DNA from: Trichomonas vaginalis G3
Lineage: Eukaryota > Parabasalia > Trichomonadida > Trichomonadidae
Direction of reading: 5' to 3'
Length of the DNA: 64,000 bases
Assembly: GCF_026262505.1 (NCBI RefSeq)
Contig: NC_067203.1
Span: forward strand, 26,331,411-26,395,410
Shown here: positions 7,739-18,071 of the stretch, in pieces
Layout: the number at the start of each line of letters is the position of its first letter
How positions within the stretch are numbered: position 1 is the stretch's first letter
The notes under the pieces: generated by a model
Database searches by the model: none
The model's input: the letters and a program-made list of their open reading frames with translations, nothing else
Told to the model about the DNA's origin: nothing
Program-made: the position numbers and the translations under genes

Positions 7739-8976
7739 TTACTCATAAAAAATTTTCTTTGTATATACGCCGTTCTGTATGTCTAAAAGATTTTTGACAT
7801 TTGCCAAGAATGTTCGTTTAGACGCTGCCATATAACCATACTCTTGACAATATTGTTTATATGAATCGTACAATGACCTTTCATCTAAACACTCAAAGTT
7901 AGTCTCATCTATGAACAGTTCATATACACTCTTGTTTGCTTCTAACAATGTTTGTCTCTCTTCGGTATATGGAATTTGTCTTGGATTGAACTTTGAAATA
8001 TCTAATGTCATGAAATATGAGAACAAGTGGTTGTAAAAGTCAGATGTCAAAGTTTCTGCTAAAGTCGTCAAAATATTCTGTATCTTGCATATGAGAATCT
8101 GACGTTCTGACAACTACATATCTTCTGTCAGAACTTTCTAACTTCATCGGAACGCATTGTTTGAAACCATAATGAAGTTTGCAACATTTTCACAAACTCT
8201 TTGGTCTTTATACTTTTCTTTCAACAACTCCAACTTTGTCTGTTATAAGACTCTTCAAAGCATCTGAGTTAAAACTTTTGTTGTATCTATACTTTGAAGT
8301 TCGTTACATAACTATAAGTTTCATATTCTCTATTGAAGAGTTAAATTTACCGCAGATGTTTCTAAGTTTGTCATATTCGGGTTCGAATAGCCCTCTAACA
8401 GTTTGCATCAAAATATCTGTAAAGAAAGTGTTCTTACCTGTTTCCTTGTTTTCCAATTATAATGAGAGCAGTTTCATTTTTAGCACTTGGATGTTGTAAG
8501 ATGTTTGCAAACCAACATAAGATATACTCATAGAACTCTTTCGTTTCCATTGCATATAATTTCTTTGACATGGTCTAACCAAGCTTCTATAACATTTTCT
8601 TTCCATTCTACTTGTTCATATTTATATCCAGTGAAGATAGAATAGAAGTTTGGAGATGGTGTATAGAACTTTATACCACGAACTGAAAAATCTTCTAACT
8701 TTGACAATAAGATATCCCAAGCATCTAACATCTTCATACCAACTTGTACGACTTTTATTTTCTTAAGTTTCTGTCTACATTCTTGTTCTGAAACTATTGT
8801 TGCTCTTGGTTTTTGTTAAAGACAACATCCATTCTTTCATACATAACATTCTGGGGCAGAGTCAACATAAATGACTAAACGTTTCAAATTCTCGACTGCT
8901 TTGTTATAGTCTCTAAATGGACACATATTTCTGAAGCTTGGAAGTCATAAAAATCTGAAACATCTATTCTGTACAT
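7739..8976 (-). pseudogene. Superfamily 3 (D5-like) helicase, frameshifted
   Basis: The gene corresponds to complement 33086-34326 of copy 2, where the P-loop and motif C are readable. Here several one-base indels split it; the C-terminal 124 residues (7739-8113) and parts of the N-terminal region remain open. Its expected role is unwinding at replication of the element. The start codon is at 8976, followed upstream by an A/T-rich spacer before the minor capsid candidate. Confidence 0.65.
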
Positions 8977-9005
8977 TTTTATAAAAATAAAAAAAATATA
9001 TTTTT

Positions 9006-9812
9006 TTATTCTTGACTTTGTTGTTCCATTTGTTGCATTTGTTGCATTTGTTGTTCTTGAGCTATTTTGTTGTTGAAGTTGTTCTTGTAATACAATACTT
9101 TCACCAGTTGCATCTTCCAATTCGAAACTTTCTGCCGTCATTGACAAATACATAGGACATAAAAGTTTTACAGGAACAAAGTTTGCGTCAACTAAGGTTA
9201 AGTTTATGTTTGCTAAAGTGTTTGAGTTTACTAAAGCTGAAAATTCTGCATTCGAATGAACAATAGGCAAACCAGCAGAGAAAGTGTTGTTATACGCATG
9301 AGTATCTTTTGGTCATAGTAGTTTCTGTCCACATTCGAATAGCACTTTGAACCTAAGTTTGAAACAATATATAAAATAGGTGTGCTTAAAGTCAATGGAA
9401 TAGACAAACCTTGTATGACACCTTTTCCTGTTATAGGAAACTGTTGGTAGTAAAAACCAGATATAAGTTTTGTATTATAGCTCATATCGTTTATAGTAAA
9501 CTCAGTCGGACATCCAAACATAATGAAACCTGCTCTAGTTGCAGCACATGTTACATCCGTCCTTAAAGTATTAAATAAGTCAACAAAACCTGTTGGTGGT
9601 ATATCTGAGTAAGTATCTTCAAAGAGTATTTTTTACCATTCACAACAACAAAAATCTTCTGGTGTCAAAAGAGCAAAAACAGGCTTTAGTCGTCATCGTG
9701 TTTAAGGTTAGTTTACAATATCGTCCTTGAGGACTTTGTAAGTTTGTTGTTATAGAATTATATGACTCAGGGTTTTAGTCGTAATAGTATAAACCATTAT
9801 GTCTTCTGCCAT
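9006..9812 (-). pseudogene. Minor capsid (penton-like) candidate, frameshifted
   Basis: Homologue of complement 34355-35151. The beta-rich composition, the position next to the major capsid candidate and a length of about 265 aa suit a single jelly-roll minor capsid protein, but no diagnostic motif is visible. Indels near 9260-9290, 9540-9560 and 9620-9670 break the frame. The C-terminus is Gln-rich. Confidence 0.45.
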
Positions 9813-9816
9813 TTAC

Positions 9817-10397
9817 TTAGCAAATAAATTTTAATGAAATGTTGTGGTCGTCAAATATTTTTATGACGTCTGGGAAACTATATTTTAAGTTCAACGTTTC
9901 ACCTCCTTCATAACGTATATCTTGTCAATGACATTATATGAAACACCACAGCAAGCAATGTCGGGTTCTATTTCTTTGATGTTTATATCGTCTGCCTCTG
10001 TCAAAAGTTTCAATAGTTCTTTCAAAATTTCATGAGGTGCAATGACATATGAGTTCACTTTTACAGGGTTGTGTTCGACCAAGTTTAACATTATACCTAA
10101 AGCTTGACAAATCTTCTCCTGAGTTTTAAGTTTGTCTTTCAGTTGTTGGTAGTCGTTTCGAATATCTGCAACAGAACTTAAGTCTCTGCTAACTTCAGGG
10201 TATGTTGGTTGTTCTTTTACAGGAACTATTGTTATACCATCTTCGTCTTCGTATGGTTTCCCCACTTCAACATCTCTTTCTTTGACATTGACAACAACAC
10301 TTTGACTGTTTGTTTGAGTTGGTGAATTTAACTTCACATCTGCCACCGCCATTAAACCTTTTGAAACACTTACGCTTCTATTTTTCGGAAATGACAT
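9817..10397 (-). pseudogene. Hypothetical protein (about 190 aa), late frameshift
   Basis: The frame is open from the ATG at 10397 to the last 20 codons, where a missing T in CACCTCCTTCATAACG, compared with copy 2, shifts it. The N-terminus is Ser/Lys-rich, then a helical middle (QLKDKLKTQEK) and an acidic C-terminal domain follow. No family recognised. In copy 1 it directly abuts the capsid candidate because the 79-aa gene of copy 2 is missing here. Confidence 0.55.
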
Positions 10398-10415
10398 TTT
10401 ACTTAGAATAAAAAG
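10398..10415. promoter_or_regulatory. 18-bp divergent promoter spacer
   Basis: Only 18 bp (TTTACTTAGAATAAAAAG) separate two divergent start codons at 10397 and 10416. The same arrangement with a related sequence occurs at 18900-18917 and 35976-35993. The element's core promoters therefore appear extremely compact. Confidence 0.55.
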
Positions 10416-10835
10416 ATGGACGTATTTGAGTATCTCTTCGAATTGAAGCAGAACAAAGTTTACACACACAAACAATACAAGTACATTGACAGAATAGTTC
10501 TTTATACAAACAATGGAAAATGTTATAGAATAGCAGTCTTTTGCTGAACCAAAATATTTTCATAAAGCAAAGAAAGTTGGTATAACTGAAATGGTGAAAG
10601 TTCTTGAAGCAGACAAAAATATAACAACAAAACTGACCGATATTTCTAAAGGTAAGTTTATAATACAATTTATATCAAAACTGGCGTACTGTCAATATTT
10701 GACGGAGAGAAGTCAGTTCAAGAACAACTTACTGACCTGCTGCCAAAATCTGCTCGATGGAAGCTGTCGTTATGCCAATCTGAGGAGCCCCAGCAGGTTT
10801 CATCGAACGAATCTTCAAAAGAGCATCTTCCGTGA
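10416..10835 (+). pseudogene. Frameshifted hypothetical gene overlapping the capsid 3' end
   Basis: Homologous to 35994-36412. The first 40 codons are open (MDVFEYLFELK...), then single-base indels near 10545 and 10665 shift the frame. Its last 100 or so bases run antisense through the final codons of the major capsid candidate, a convergent overlap that is also seen in copy 2. Function unknown. Confidence 0.5.
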
Positions 10836-12329
10836 AAAGTGCTATTGGTTTTGTAAACTTCTTTGCTTCAATTCATCTGGACCGTCTCTGTCACCAGTAT
10901 ATTGTATTTGAACTGTACCAACAGTTGAAATACCACCCATAAAGTCTTCTGAGTCAGCAAATGGAATGCCAAGCCAAAAGTTTGAACGGTCTCCATTTGT
11001 ATATTGAGTTTTTTGACCTCCTGTATGAGTCCATACTTTCACATATGGCATAATAGAACTTTGCATTTCAGGGTTAATGGTTGTTGTGAAGTTGTTGTTA
11101 AAGTTCATAGCATCTAATGTCAAGTTGTATGACCTCATATCCTCAACTGTAGAATATTCTTCTCTTGGATAATATTTGCCATCTATGTTTATATGATATT
11201 TAATACCAGGGTTGTAGAAACAAGAATAGTCATTTATAGTTCGTCTGAACAGTACAAACATAGTATCTGCATGTTTCATTGCAGTTGTTAAAGCAATATC
11301 TGTTCTTGCACCTGGGTCAGCACTTTGGTTTCCAACTTCACCTGCAAAGTCTTTGACAGATATTTGGTGTATAGGGAACATAAGTGGAACTGCAATATAT
11401 TTGGCAGCTAAAGCATTTGAAATATCTGGGTCCAACATATAGACTGCAAGTCTGCTTTCTATTCTCTTGCATTCAAATTTTCGCATGTGAACTTAACTGG
11501 GTCCCAAGCAGTTCCAGCAGCATTGAAATAGTAGTTTACTTCAGTGTTGAGTTTGAGAAACCAAAGTCTAAGTCAACTTTGTTTTTGCAAAAGTCAACAG
11601 AATTGGCTCCACCAGTTCCAGCTACAGCAATGCTGAATGGGTCTTGTGTTGGTGCAATGACTAAGTTATTTTTGCTTGGAGTAAGTTCGATAGAAATTTT
11701 TCCTGCCCAGTTTGGCAAGTATCTTAAAAACCTGAAGATGAGGAAAGATGACAAAGGAACTCTAAGTTTCAGTTTTACTTTGGTTACTGCTGCTGCAGTT
11801 TGTCCAGAAAGGTTAACATAAACTCCTGGAACGTTAGGGTCAAGTCTTCTTATTTTCTCAATAGTTGCATACTGGTCTGTTTGTTCTCTAGCTTGTGGTT
11901 GTACTGAGTTTCTCAAAGCGAACCATTCATAGTTTGCCCATGTTACTGTTTGAACTAAGTCAGAGTTAGAATATATCTTATATCCCATGAAAACTTCTGG
12001 AGCATATTGGTATCCGACATAGAAAATTCCATTGCAACCTTTCTTGTCAGACAACTTGGCAGAAGGTTTTATTTCAATGTCTTGTTCCACGTATAAGAAA
12101 GAGTTGTCAATAGAAATTATATGAAACCTGTCGCAAGCAATATCTACTGTTGTTGAAGAACCTTCTCCAAACTCACCTACGTTTCCATAAGAAACAGCAG
12201 TTGTATATTCGTAAGTTCCAGGAACTATTTCTGACCTTCTAATGGCATTGTCGCATTCGTTATACCATTCGGAAACATTTCCGTTCATGCATCCAAAACT
12301 GTTGGCGTTATATTCTGAGCGGCGTACAT
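10729..12329 (-). pseudogene. Major capsid protein candidate, frameshifted
   Basis: About 530 codons, beta-rich with many Asn, Tyr, Thr and Phe. Its position with the ATPase and minor capsid candidates matches Polinton layout, so a double jelly-roll capsid protein is the best inference. Two indels (near 11485 and 11545, and the changed C-terminus near 10870) split it into the 250-aa and 214-aa pieces visible here. Copy 2 (complement 36307-37910) is broken elsewhere, so neither copy is intact. Confidence 0.55.
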
Positions 12330-12396
12330 TTCATATGAGTAAAAATATAGAATAGTTGGATTTATATGTCATAATAGAACCCACTCCGACCAAGCT

Positions 12397-13910
12397 TTAC
12401 TTTCTTCCTGACTGAGTTTTTAACTCTTCTTTTTCCTTCATTGCCCTCTGCTTGAAGTTGTTGCATCTTTGCATTATGTTCATCTAGTATGTTGCAAATT
12501 TCCCATGTCCTTTTTGCCTTTTGGCTCTGGTCGCCCATCTCAGGTAACCTATATCCTAGAAAGAGTTTGTCATAGTCTGTATTTGAGTCTTCGCGTATTG
12601 TTTGCATGACTCTTTCCTGAGTTTCAGGTTCAAGCTCTTCAAACAGTGCCTGTCCATATGGAATAAGCTCGTTTCCAAATATATGTTTTTGTAGCCATTC
12701 TGGTTTTCTTTCCATGTTACCAACAATATCTTTTGTGAATGGGAAAGCTTTTACCCAATCTTTCAGTCTTGCGTCATTTATTTCTGTAGTTGGTTTTATT
12801 TTGTCAAGGAACATGTTTTTCAATACTAACATTTCATTTGGTACTGTCCATTTGAGTTTTCTTAAATATTCATCCCTTCTCGTTCATTGTCTGCAAAGTA
12901 AGTTTTTATGACATTTTGTAAACTTTCGTTTGCAAGGTCATGTACAATAGGTTCTCTTCCTTCTCTCTCCCTAACTTTCTTTCTAAACTCTTCACCAAAT
13001 ATACCATCTCTATGGTTCTGTGTAGTTCTTTGAGATAAATGTTCTAGAACGTCAGGTGTTATATTTCCATCAGCCATGTTCATTTCATACTGGTCCAAAA
13101 TATCTGCATTTTCATATCTTTCAATGGCATTAAAGCCGCGCTGAAAATACCAGCTATATCTGTTCACCATTGCTTCCATTGCGTCTACAACTTCTTGGAA
13201 TTGTGGTTGTAAGTTTATGAACCACCTATCCGATTAGCTTTATGACCCCATCTCATTGTAGTTCCATCGTCTGCAGAAACAAAAGTAGGTTTGTTTCCAT
13301 ATTGGCTAGGTTCTGAATGAACTTTAAACAATGTTTCATTTCTATATGTTTTCTTGAAATTTAACCTTTTATCTTCACCGAGTTCATCCGAAGATTGAAC
13401 GTTAAATGCTCGTAAGTAAAAAGGGTTGTTGTATTTGTGTACATTTTTTTTCAGTACTTCCATTCTATGCTGAATATTTTCATCTGGTGTTGGAGTCTTT
13501 TGTATGTCGGCAAACATTTTTCGATATTCTTCTACTATGTCAGCCGAATTTTTTTAGACTCTTGGAAATATTCCATATTCTCCGCATACTCTTGTTGAGG
13601 GTCAAGATTTTTCGGCTGTTCCAAATCTTCATCTAGTTCTGTGAAGTTAGTTTCCAAAGGAGTGACTTGTTCGTTTCCTTCAGGCTCTTCTAGCTGTTGT
13701 TGCTGAACTATTTCTTCCATGTCTGGTTGTATCTGAACTTCTTCCTGTGGAGTTTCTTGTACCTCATCTGCTGGCATTTCATATATTCCGAGACCGTTTT
13801 CAACAATTTCCCTATCTACGTCATCCGCATTCATAAGCTTTTGTTCTTTCGTTCCGTCTCTATTTTTTACGCGTTTCATGACGAAAGTTGTTGTCATTTA
13901 GCTCTGACAT
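12397..13910 (-). pseudogene. Glu-rich structural-type protein, multiply frameshifted
   Basis: Homologue of the intact 506-aa ORF at 37978-39498. Here at least four indels break it into pieces at 12362-12832, 12862-13179, 13215-13517 and 13535-13897. The N-terminal third is Gln/Glu-rich and probably disordered; the rest is helical. No family recognised; a virion or assembly role is inferred only from position. Confidence 0.6.
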
Positions 13911-15546
13911 CAAATATCTCGGAGTAAATTCATTGTCATTTGGATGATATGCTATTAAATCATATCCCTTAGCGAGCTTGTATTTTCCAGGTTTGAATTA
14001 TATCCGTTTGGTGCTGAGCATAAAGCTAAATAGGTTCGGGTCAGTATTTCCATCCTTGAACTTTCCAATAGCTTCTTTATATCTGTCACTAAAGTCAATA
14101 GTATCTGGGAAACCACACTCTTCTTTAAGCATTTTTAAGAATTCTTGGTTTCCTTGTTCTCTACTTCTTTTATGTCCTTGCTCTGTTTGTGGTTGTTGTT
14201 GTGCAGGGTTTGAACTGTTGGTTGCTGTGCTGGTTGTTGTGTTGGTTGTTGTGCTGGTTGTTGTGAGGTGGTTGTTGTGTGGTTTTGGTGCATGCCTGTG
14301 TCTGTGTCCATGTGACGATGTAAATGTTTAGGTAGTCCTGGTGCAGGTGCTTCTCTTGGAGGGTTTGGTGGTATATAAGTTCCACCAGCTGGCACATATG
14401 TTCCATCTGCAGCGTAATGTCCTACCTGACTTTTCGTTTTTAAGAAAGCATTTACTAGGTCTGTTTTGGTCTGTTGTAACTCTTTTTCTTGACTTTTCAC
14501 AACAGTTGCTCTAACGGCGTCATAGGCACTTTGAACTGCCTGTCTCGTTGCTGCATCTGTTATTTTCGTCATATTTTGTGCTACTTCTTTTAACTCTTTG
14601 TCGAAACCTTCAGACTTCAGTTTCTTTCCAGATGAGAAGTCGTTCACTTGTTTCACCTTACTATGAAGAGCTTCGAAGGCGTTCTTAAAGTCAGCATTTG
14701 TTAAAGCTTCATTTGAACTGTCTTCATCCGCTTGTATTTTTGTCCTTATTGACCCTATGAGTTGGGCTGCTTTAGCGTTGGCTTGGGCATCTAACCAGTC
14801 ATTGTTGCTTTTATATATTCTGCGCTTTTCATTGCCTTTTGCATAGCCGCGTCGTTATTTTTACTTTCTTGTGCTAAGTTTTCATACTGTACGGTTTGGT
14901 TTTGCAACTGTAAAAGTTTTTCTGCCTTTACATTTGCTTCAACTTCTTTTTTATACTCATCGCTATCCATATATGTCTTCAGGGCTTTTTGTTTTATTTC
15001 TTCATCTTTCAGTACTTTATATTGAGTAGTATGGTTTTTCAAATTTATGACATCTTGTTCCATTTTTGCTACTTCTGCTGCTTTTTCTGACACTTTTTTC
15101 GCATATTCCTCTGTACTTAGTTCTTTCAGTTGTTCTTCTTTCTTCTTTTTCTCTACGTTTAACTCATTGAGTTTCTTTGTGTGTCTGTCATATTCTAGTT
15201 TCTTTTCGTTTTCACTTATTTGTTTCTGTATGTCTATGTTTGACTTTTTGACATCTGTTATTTGATTTTTGAGTGAACTCAAATTCATTTGACTTTGAGG
15301 GTTATAAGCTGTTCCGTCTGCAGCTCCACCATAGCCTGCCATTTTCGCTAAAAGTGCCGCTCTTAAACCTCCACTCTGTGCACCAATAACTCGGTTTAAA
15401 AGCATAGGGTTGCTTGACATTTGTTGCAACATAGTGGGGTCATTCAGCATTTGTTGTTGCAACTGTTGTTGTGGTGTCAGTTTTACTATTGGATGTTTCA
15501 ATGCTCTCTTCCTCTTACGTATATTCTTACGTAGCTTACGTGGCAT
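13911..15546 (-). pseudogene. Coiled-coil protein with basic N-terminus, frameshifted
   Basis: The start at 15546 gives a strongly basic N-terminus (MPRKLRKNIRKRKRALK), then Gln-rich and coiled-coil regions (residues about 90-230), and a His/Gln/Pro-rich low-complexity segment near 14200-14330. Indels near 14800 and 13990-14120 break the frame. When its last codons are read through, they pass in frame into the ATG of the next gene (13910), so the two could once have formed one product. Confidence 0.55.
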
Positions 15547-15816
15547 TTTAAGTGAAGTTAAAAAGCGGTTTTTGACAGATGTTTATATGACACTTTTTGT
15601 TCAGCACAAAAAACTACTCGGTCAACAGCGACGACTCTCAAAAACCGTTGTGTAAAAAGTTTTACCGTTGGACAAAAAAGTATATATAGAAAACAAAAAA
15701 CGTTTATAGTTCATTCAATATTTGAGATGGAACGGTTTTCCAACGGTAACTATTAAATAAAATAAAAAAATAGAGGGGGTCTCCGTTGACGAAAACGGTT
15801 TATTTTAAACTTTTCT
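15547..15816. promoter_or_regulatory. Promoter region with repeated Myb-like sites
   Basis: This 270-bp gap between divergent genes has at least five CCGTT/AACGG elements (near 15646, 15667, 15731, 15741, 15782 and 15797), resembling Myb recognition sequences, plus a TATATATAG stretch and TCATTC near 15712 that resembles a trichomonad initiator. Regulation of the repeat-protein gene downstream is inferred. Confidence 0.4.
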
Positions 15817-17280
15817 ATGAGTAGTCCGAAAAAAACAGTTTATTTTTGTCTAATGGAAGGAAGAAAAAGTGTCGCAAACAATTCGTCGACTACCTCTGCA
15901 GTTAAAGTTCCTACAACTTATGTCTCACCATTCTCAAAACCCTTACAACCTCCTATAATACCAAAGCAACTTCCTCATACAATTGCAAACAATTCGTCGA
16001 CTACCTCTGCAGTTAAAGTTCCTACAACTTATGTCTCACCATTCTCAAAACCCTTACAACCTCCTATAATACCAAAGCAACTTCCTCATACAATTGCAAA
16101 CAATTCGTCGACTACCTCTGCAGTTAAAGTTCCTACAACTTATGTCTCACCATTCTCAAAACCCTTACGACCTCCTATAATACCAAAGCAACTTCCTCAT
16201 ACAATTGCAAACAAATTGTCCAACAATTTGAGTTCTTCTTCTCAAAACACAACAGATACAGCTCAGCCAACAGGTCAAGCAACAACAACTATCGGAACAG
16301 AAGCATTTTCAGAAGAAGTTCATACCAATCAGACTCCAATCGAACATACAGAAACACAACCACCCGAAAATACAGAAACACATCCAATCGAACATACAGA
16401 AACACATTCTGCAATGACCACTAGGTCGCAAACACGATATCTCGCCTTTTGCAAACAATTTAAGTCTCAAATTCAAGACACACAAGATAGCGACACTCCT
16501 CTTTCAGAGAAAGTTCGTAGAAAATACGCAAAGCAAAGGTTAGAATTGTTAGATAAGTTAAATGAACAGTGGGGTTCAGAAGACAATCGAGATTATAACG
16601 AGATGTTTCAAGCTGTCATGGATGCCATTCAGCCTCTTGAAAACGAAATCAAAGACCCTGGCGTACTTGTTGACATGTTTGCTTCATATTTACCCGTTAC
16701 TGCCAATCTCATAGCGTTGCAAGCTATTGACCAGTTCATTCACTTGTTTCCAAAGAACTTGCAGAAGCATTTACAAGAAGTTAAAGTTGCTGAATTTGTC
16801 CGTTTATATCCAAATTCATACAATTATTTGGAAGAATTGAATGAACATGGTGAAAGGTCATTCTATTTATATTTCTACACAAAAGACAACCAGTCAAAAC
16901 GACTATACTGCATTGAACCTATGCCTCAATTCGTAGACAATTTCCACGTTATAACAACTGTTGCTTTAGATATTCCTGCCAGAGTTCCATATGGAGGAAC
17001 AGTAACTATCTCAAGCTTTCCCAAGGGCTATAAAGGAAAGCCTCTCACAATTGCAAAATTCACACACAGCAGTTGCCAATTTGTTCAAGATGTCGAGTTC
17101 CATTTCCTCAACAATACGACTTTCATCATAGAGACTCCTCAAGAAGGTATATACAAAGTTTTCATTGCAGGATTTGTTGATCCCAATGGCGAAGAAGAAG
17201 AAGTCGAAGAAATCCTCACCTCAGAGAGCGAAGAAGAAGAAAATTTCCAAGACATTCAAGATTCAGAATATACCGAATAA
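15817..17280 (+). CDS. Repeat-containing hypothetical protein (487 aa), copy 1 only
   Basis: Intact. Residues 20-130 hold three nearly identical 37-aa repeats (111-bp DNA units starting at 15874, 15985 and 16096), rich in Ser, Thr and Pro. A Thr/Glu-rich low-complexity stretch follows with a second repeat (IEHTETQ-like). Residues 200-450 are helical then beta-rich, and the C-terminus is strongly acidic. It lies between the last common Maverick gene and the right terminal repeat and has no counterpart in copy 2, so it is an accessory gene. No family recognised. Confidence 0.7.
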   Translation: MSSPKKTVYFCLMEGRKSVANNSSTTSAVKVPTTYVSPFSKPLQPPIIPKQLPHTIANNSSTTSAVKVPTTYVSPFSKPLQPPIIPKQLPHTIANNSSTTSAVKVPTTYVSPFSKPLRPPIIPKQLPHTIANKLSNNLSSSSQNTTDTAQPTGQATTTIGTEAFSEEVHTNQTPIEHTETQPPENTETHPIEHTETHSAMTTRSQTRYLAFCKQFKSQIQDTQDSDTPLSEKVRRKYAKQRLELLDKLNEQWGSEDNRDYNEMFQAVMDAIQPLENEIKDPGVLVDMFASYLPVTANLIALQAIDQFIHLFPKNLQKHLQEVKVAEFVRLYPNSYNYLEELNEHGERSFYLYFYTKDNQSKRLYCIEPMPQFVDNFHVITTVALDIPARVPYGGTVTISSFPKGYKGKPLTIAKFTHSSCQFVQDVEFHFLNNTTFIIETPQEGIYKVFIAGFVDPNGEEEEVEEILTSESEEEENFQDIQDSEYTE

Positions 17281-17369
17281 AAAAACAATTTAAGACTAAA
17301 AATTTAATTTTATTATAATATTTTATTTTTTTCATCTGGTCTTTGTCTCATTCCTCCTCTAGTTTCTTA

Positions 17370-17406
17370 GGGGCTAGAGGGCACGAAGTGCCTGGAAGCC
17401 CCAATA

Positions 17407-17408
<2 letters not shown>
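17370..17408. repeat. Maverick copy 1 right terminal repeat
   Basis: The 39-bp terminus contains the hairpin GGCACGAAGTGCC inside an outer GGGCT/AGCCC pairing. It matches 41543-41582 and, inverted, 55966-56004. Further inward, copy 1 does not match the other termini. Confidence 0.85.

Positions 17409-17450
<42 letters not shown>
17409..17450. repeat. Poly(T) tract at the element end
   Basis: About 41 consecutive T directly outside the terminal repeat. Shorter tracts sit outside the copy 2 and copy 3 termini, always with the same polarity relative to the element. Confidence 0.9.
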
Positions 17451-17457
<7 letters not shown>

Positions 17458-17555
17458 ATTCGGTTAATGATATTATCTTATAATTTGTAAATAAATCTAG
17501 TAATAAAATAACTTTAATAGTTGGTGTCACTTTTTCGAAAATTCTGGTTTTTTCC
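17451..17555. other. Spacer between Maverick copies, no gene seen
   Basis: AT-rich sequence of about 105 bp. The join at 17556 falls within a gene of copy 2, so copy 2 lost its left end here. I see no terminal repeat or target duplication in it. Confidence 0.6.
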
Positions 17556-17783
17556 ATGTCAAATGACGCTGCGTTAGGTTTGCCACCATGGTATGCAAAT
17601 ATGAGATGGAAAGAGTTTTATACAAACCCTGAAGTGGGATATAAACAACTTTATGCAGATGACGCGAACACAGGAGTTGACCCAGAATATGTTTTCTACC
17701 AGAGGAGAAACAGAATGTATGAGCTCCAGTTAAAGAATGCTATGGAACTCAACAGGAAACGTAAGAGACTAGGCGGACATTAG
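17556..17783 (+). CDS. Hypothetical protein, 5'-truncated (75 aa)
   Basis: Identical in its body to residues 45-110 of the longer copy 3 protein (57092-57439), which carries 44 more N-terminal residues. The ATG at 17556 is therefore an internal Met and the true start is lost at the element break. The C-terminus (NRKRKRLGGH) is the intact form; copy 3 is frameshifted there. It has a Trp/Tyr-rich segment. Unknown function. Confidence 0.6.
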   Translation: MSNDAALGLPPWYANMRWKEFYTNPEVGYKQLYADDANTGVDPEYVFYQRRNRMYELQLKNAMELNRKRKRLGGH

Positions 17784-17801
17784 ATTTTTACATATAGTAA
17801 A

Positions 17802-18071
17802 ATGGGTTTCTTCAGTAGTATTGGAAACTTCTTCAGAAGAGTTGGAAGAGGTATATGGAATGGAATAAAAACCGTAGGAAGAGGAATTTGGAACGGAGTC
17901 AAAAATATTGGTAAAAGAGTAGGTCAGTTCGTTGGTATTATACCTAAAGACCCTGAACCAGAAGAGCAAGCTCCTGTTATACAACAGCCTGAACCTGCAC
18001 CACAGTCTAGTTGGCAACCAAATCCAACCACCTCAACCGTATTAAAAAATTATATTTTTACCGTTCGATAG
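17802..18071 (+). CDS. Small amphipathic Gly/Trp-rich protein (89 aa)
   Basis: Residues 1-48 are an amphipathic basic region with repeated G-R-G-I-W-N-G units, then a Pro/Gln/Glu-rich tail. This composition is seen in small membrane-active virion proteins, so a capsid-internal or membrane-perturbing role is a possible inference. One extra C near 18031 changes the last residues compared with the 80-aa copy at 57469-57711. Confidence 0.6.
   Translation: MGFFSSIGNFFRRVGRGIWNGIKTVGRGIWNGVKNIGKRVGQFVGIIPKDPEPEEQAPVIQQPEPAPQSSWQPNPTTSTVLKNYIFTVR

Larger units (their letters stand above)
1..17450 (+). mobile_element. Maverick/Polinton copy 1, right part
   Basis: The segment carries the Maverick gene set (polymerase B 3' end, packaging ATPase, helicase, capsid candidates) and ends in a terminal repeat at 17370-17408 followed by poly(T). 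It is collinear with 24345-41599 of copy 2. The left part lies outside the window. Differences from copy 2 are mostly whole-gene gains and losses plus many one-base indels in the right half. Confidence 0.85.

Noticed and set aside
13911..15546. Adenovirus-type cysteine protease expected in Mavericks
   Set aside because: I looked for a His-Asp/Glu-Cys triad in the unassigned genes of all three copies and could not find a convincing one.
17409..17450. Retrotransposon poly(A) tail
   Set aside because: The tract lies outside a Maverick terminal repeat and there is no reverse transcriptase nearby.
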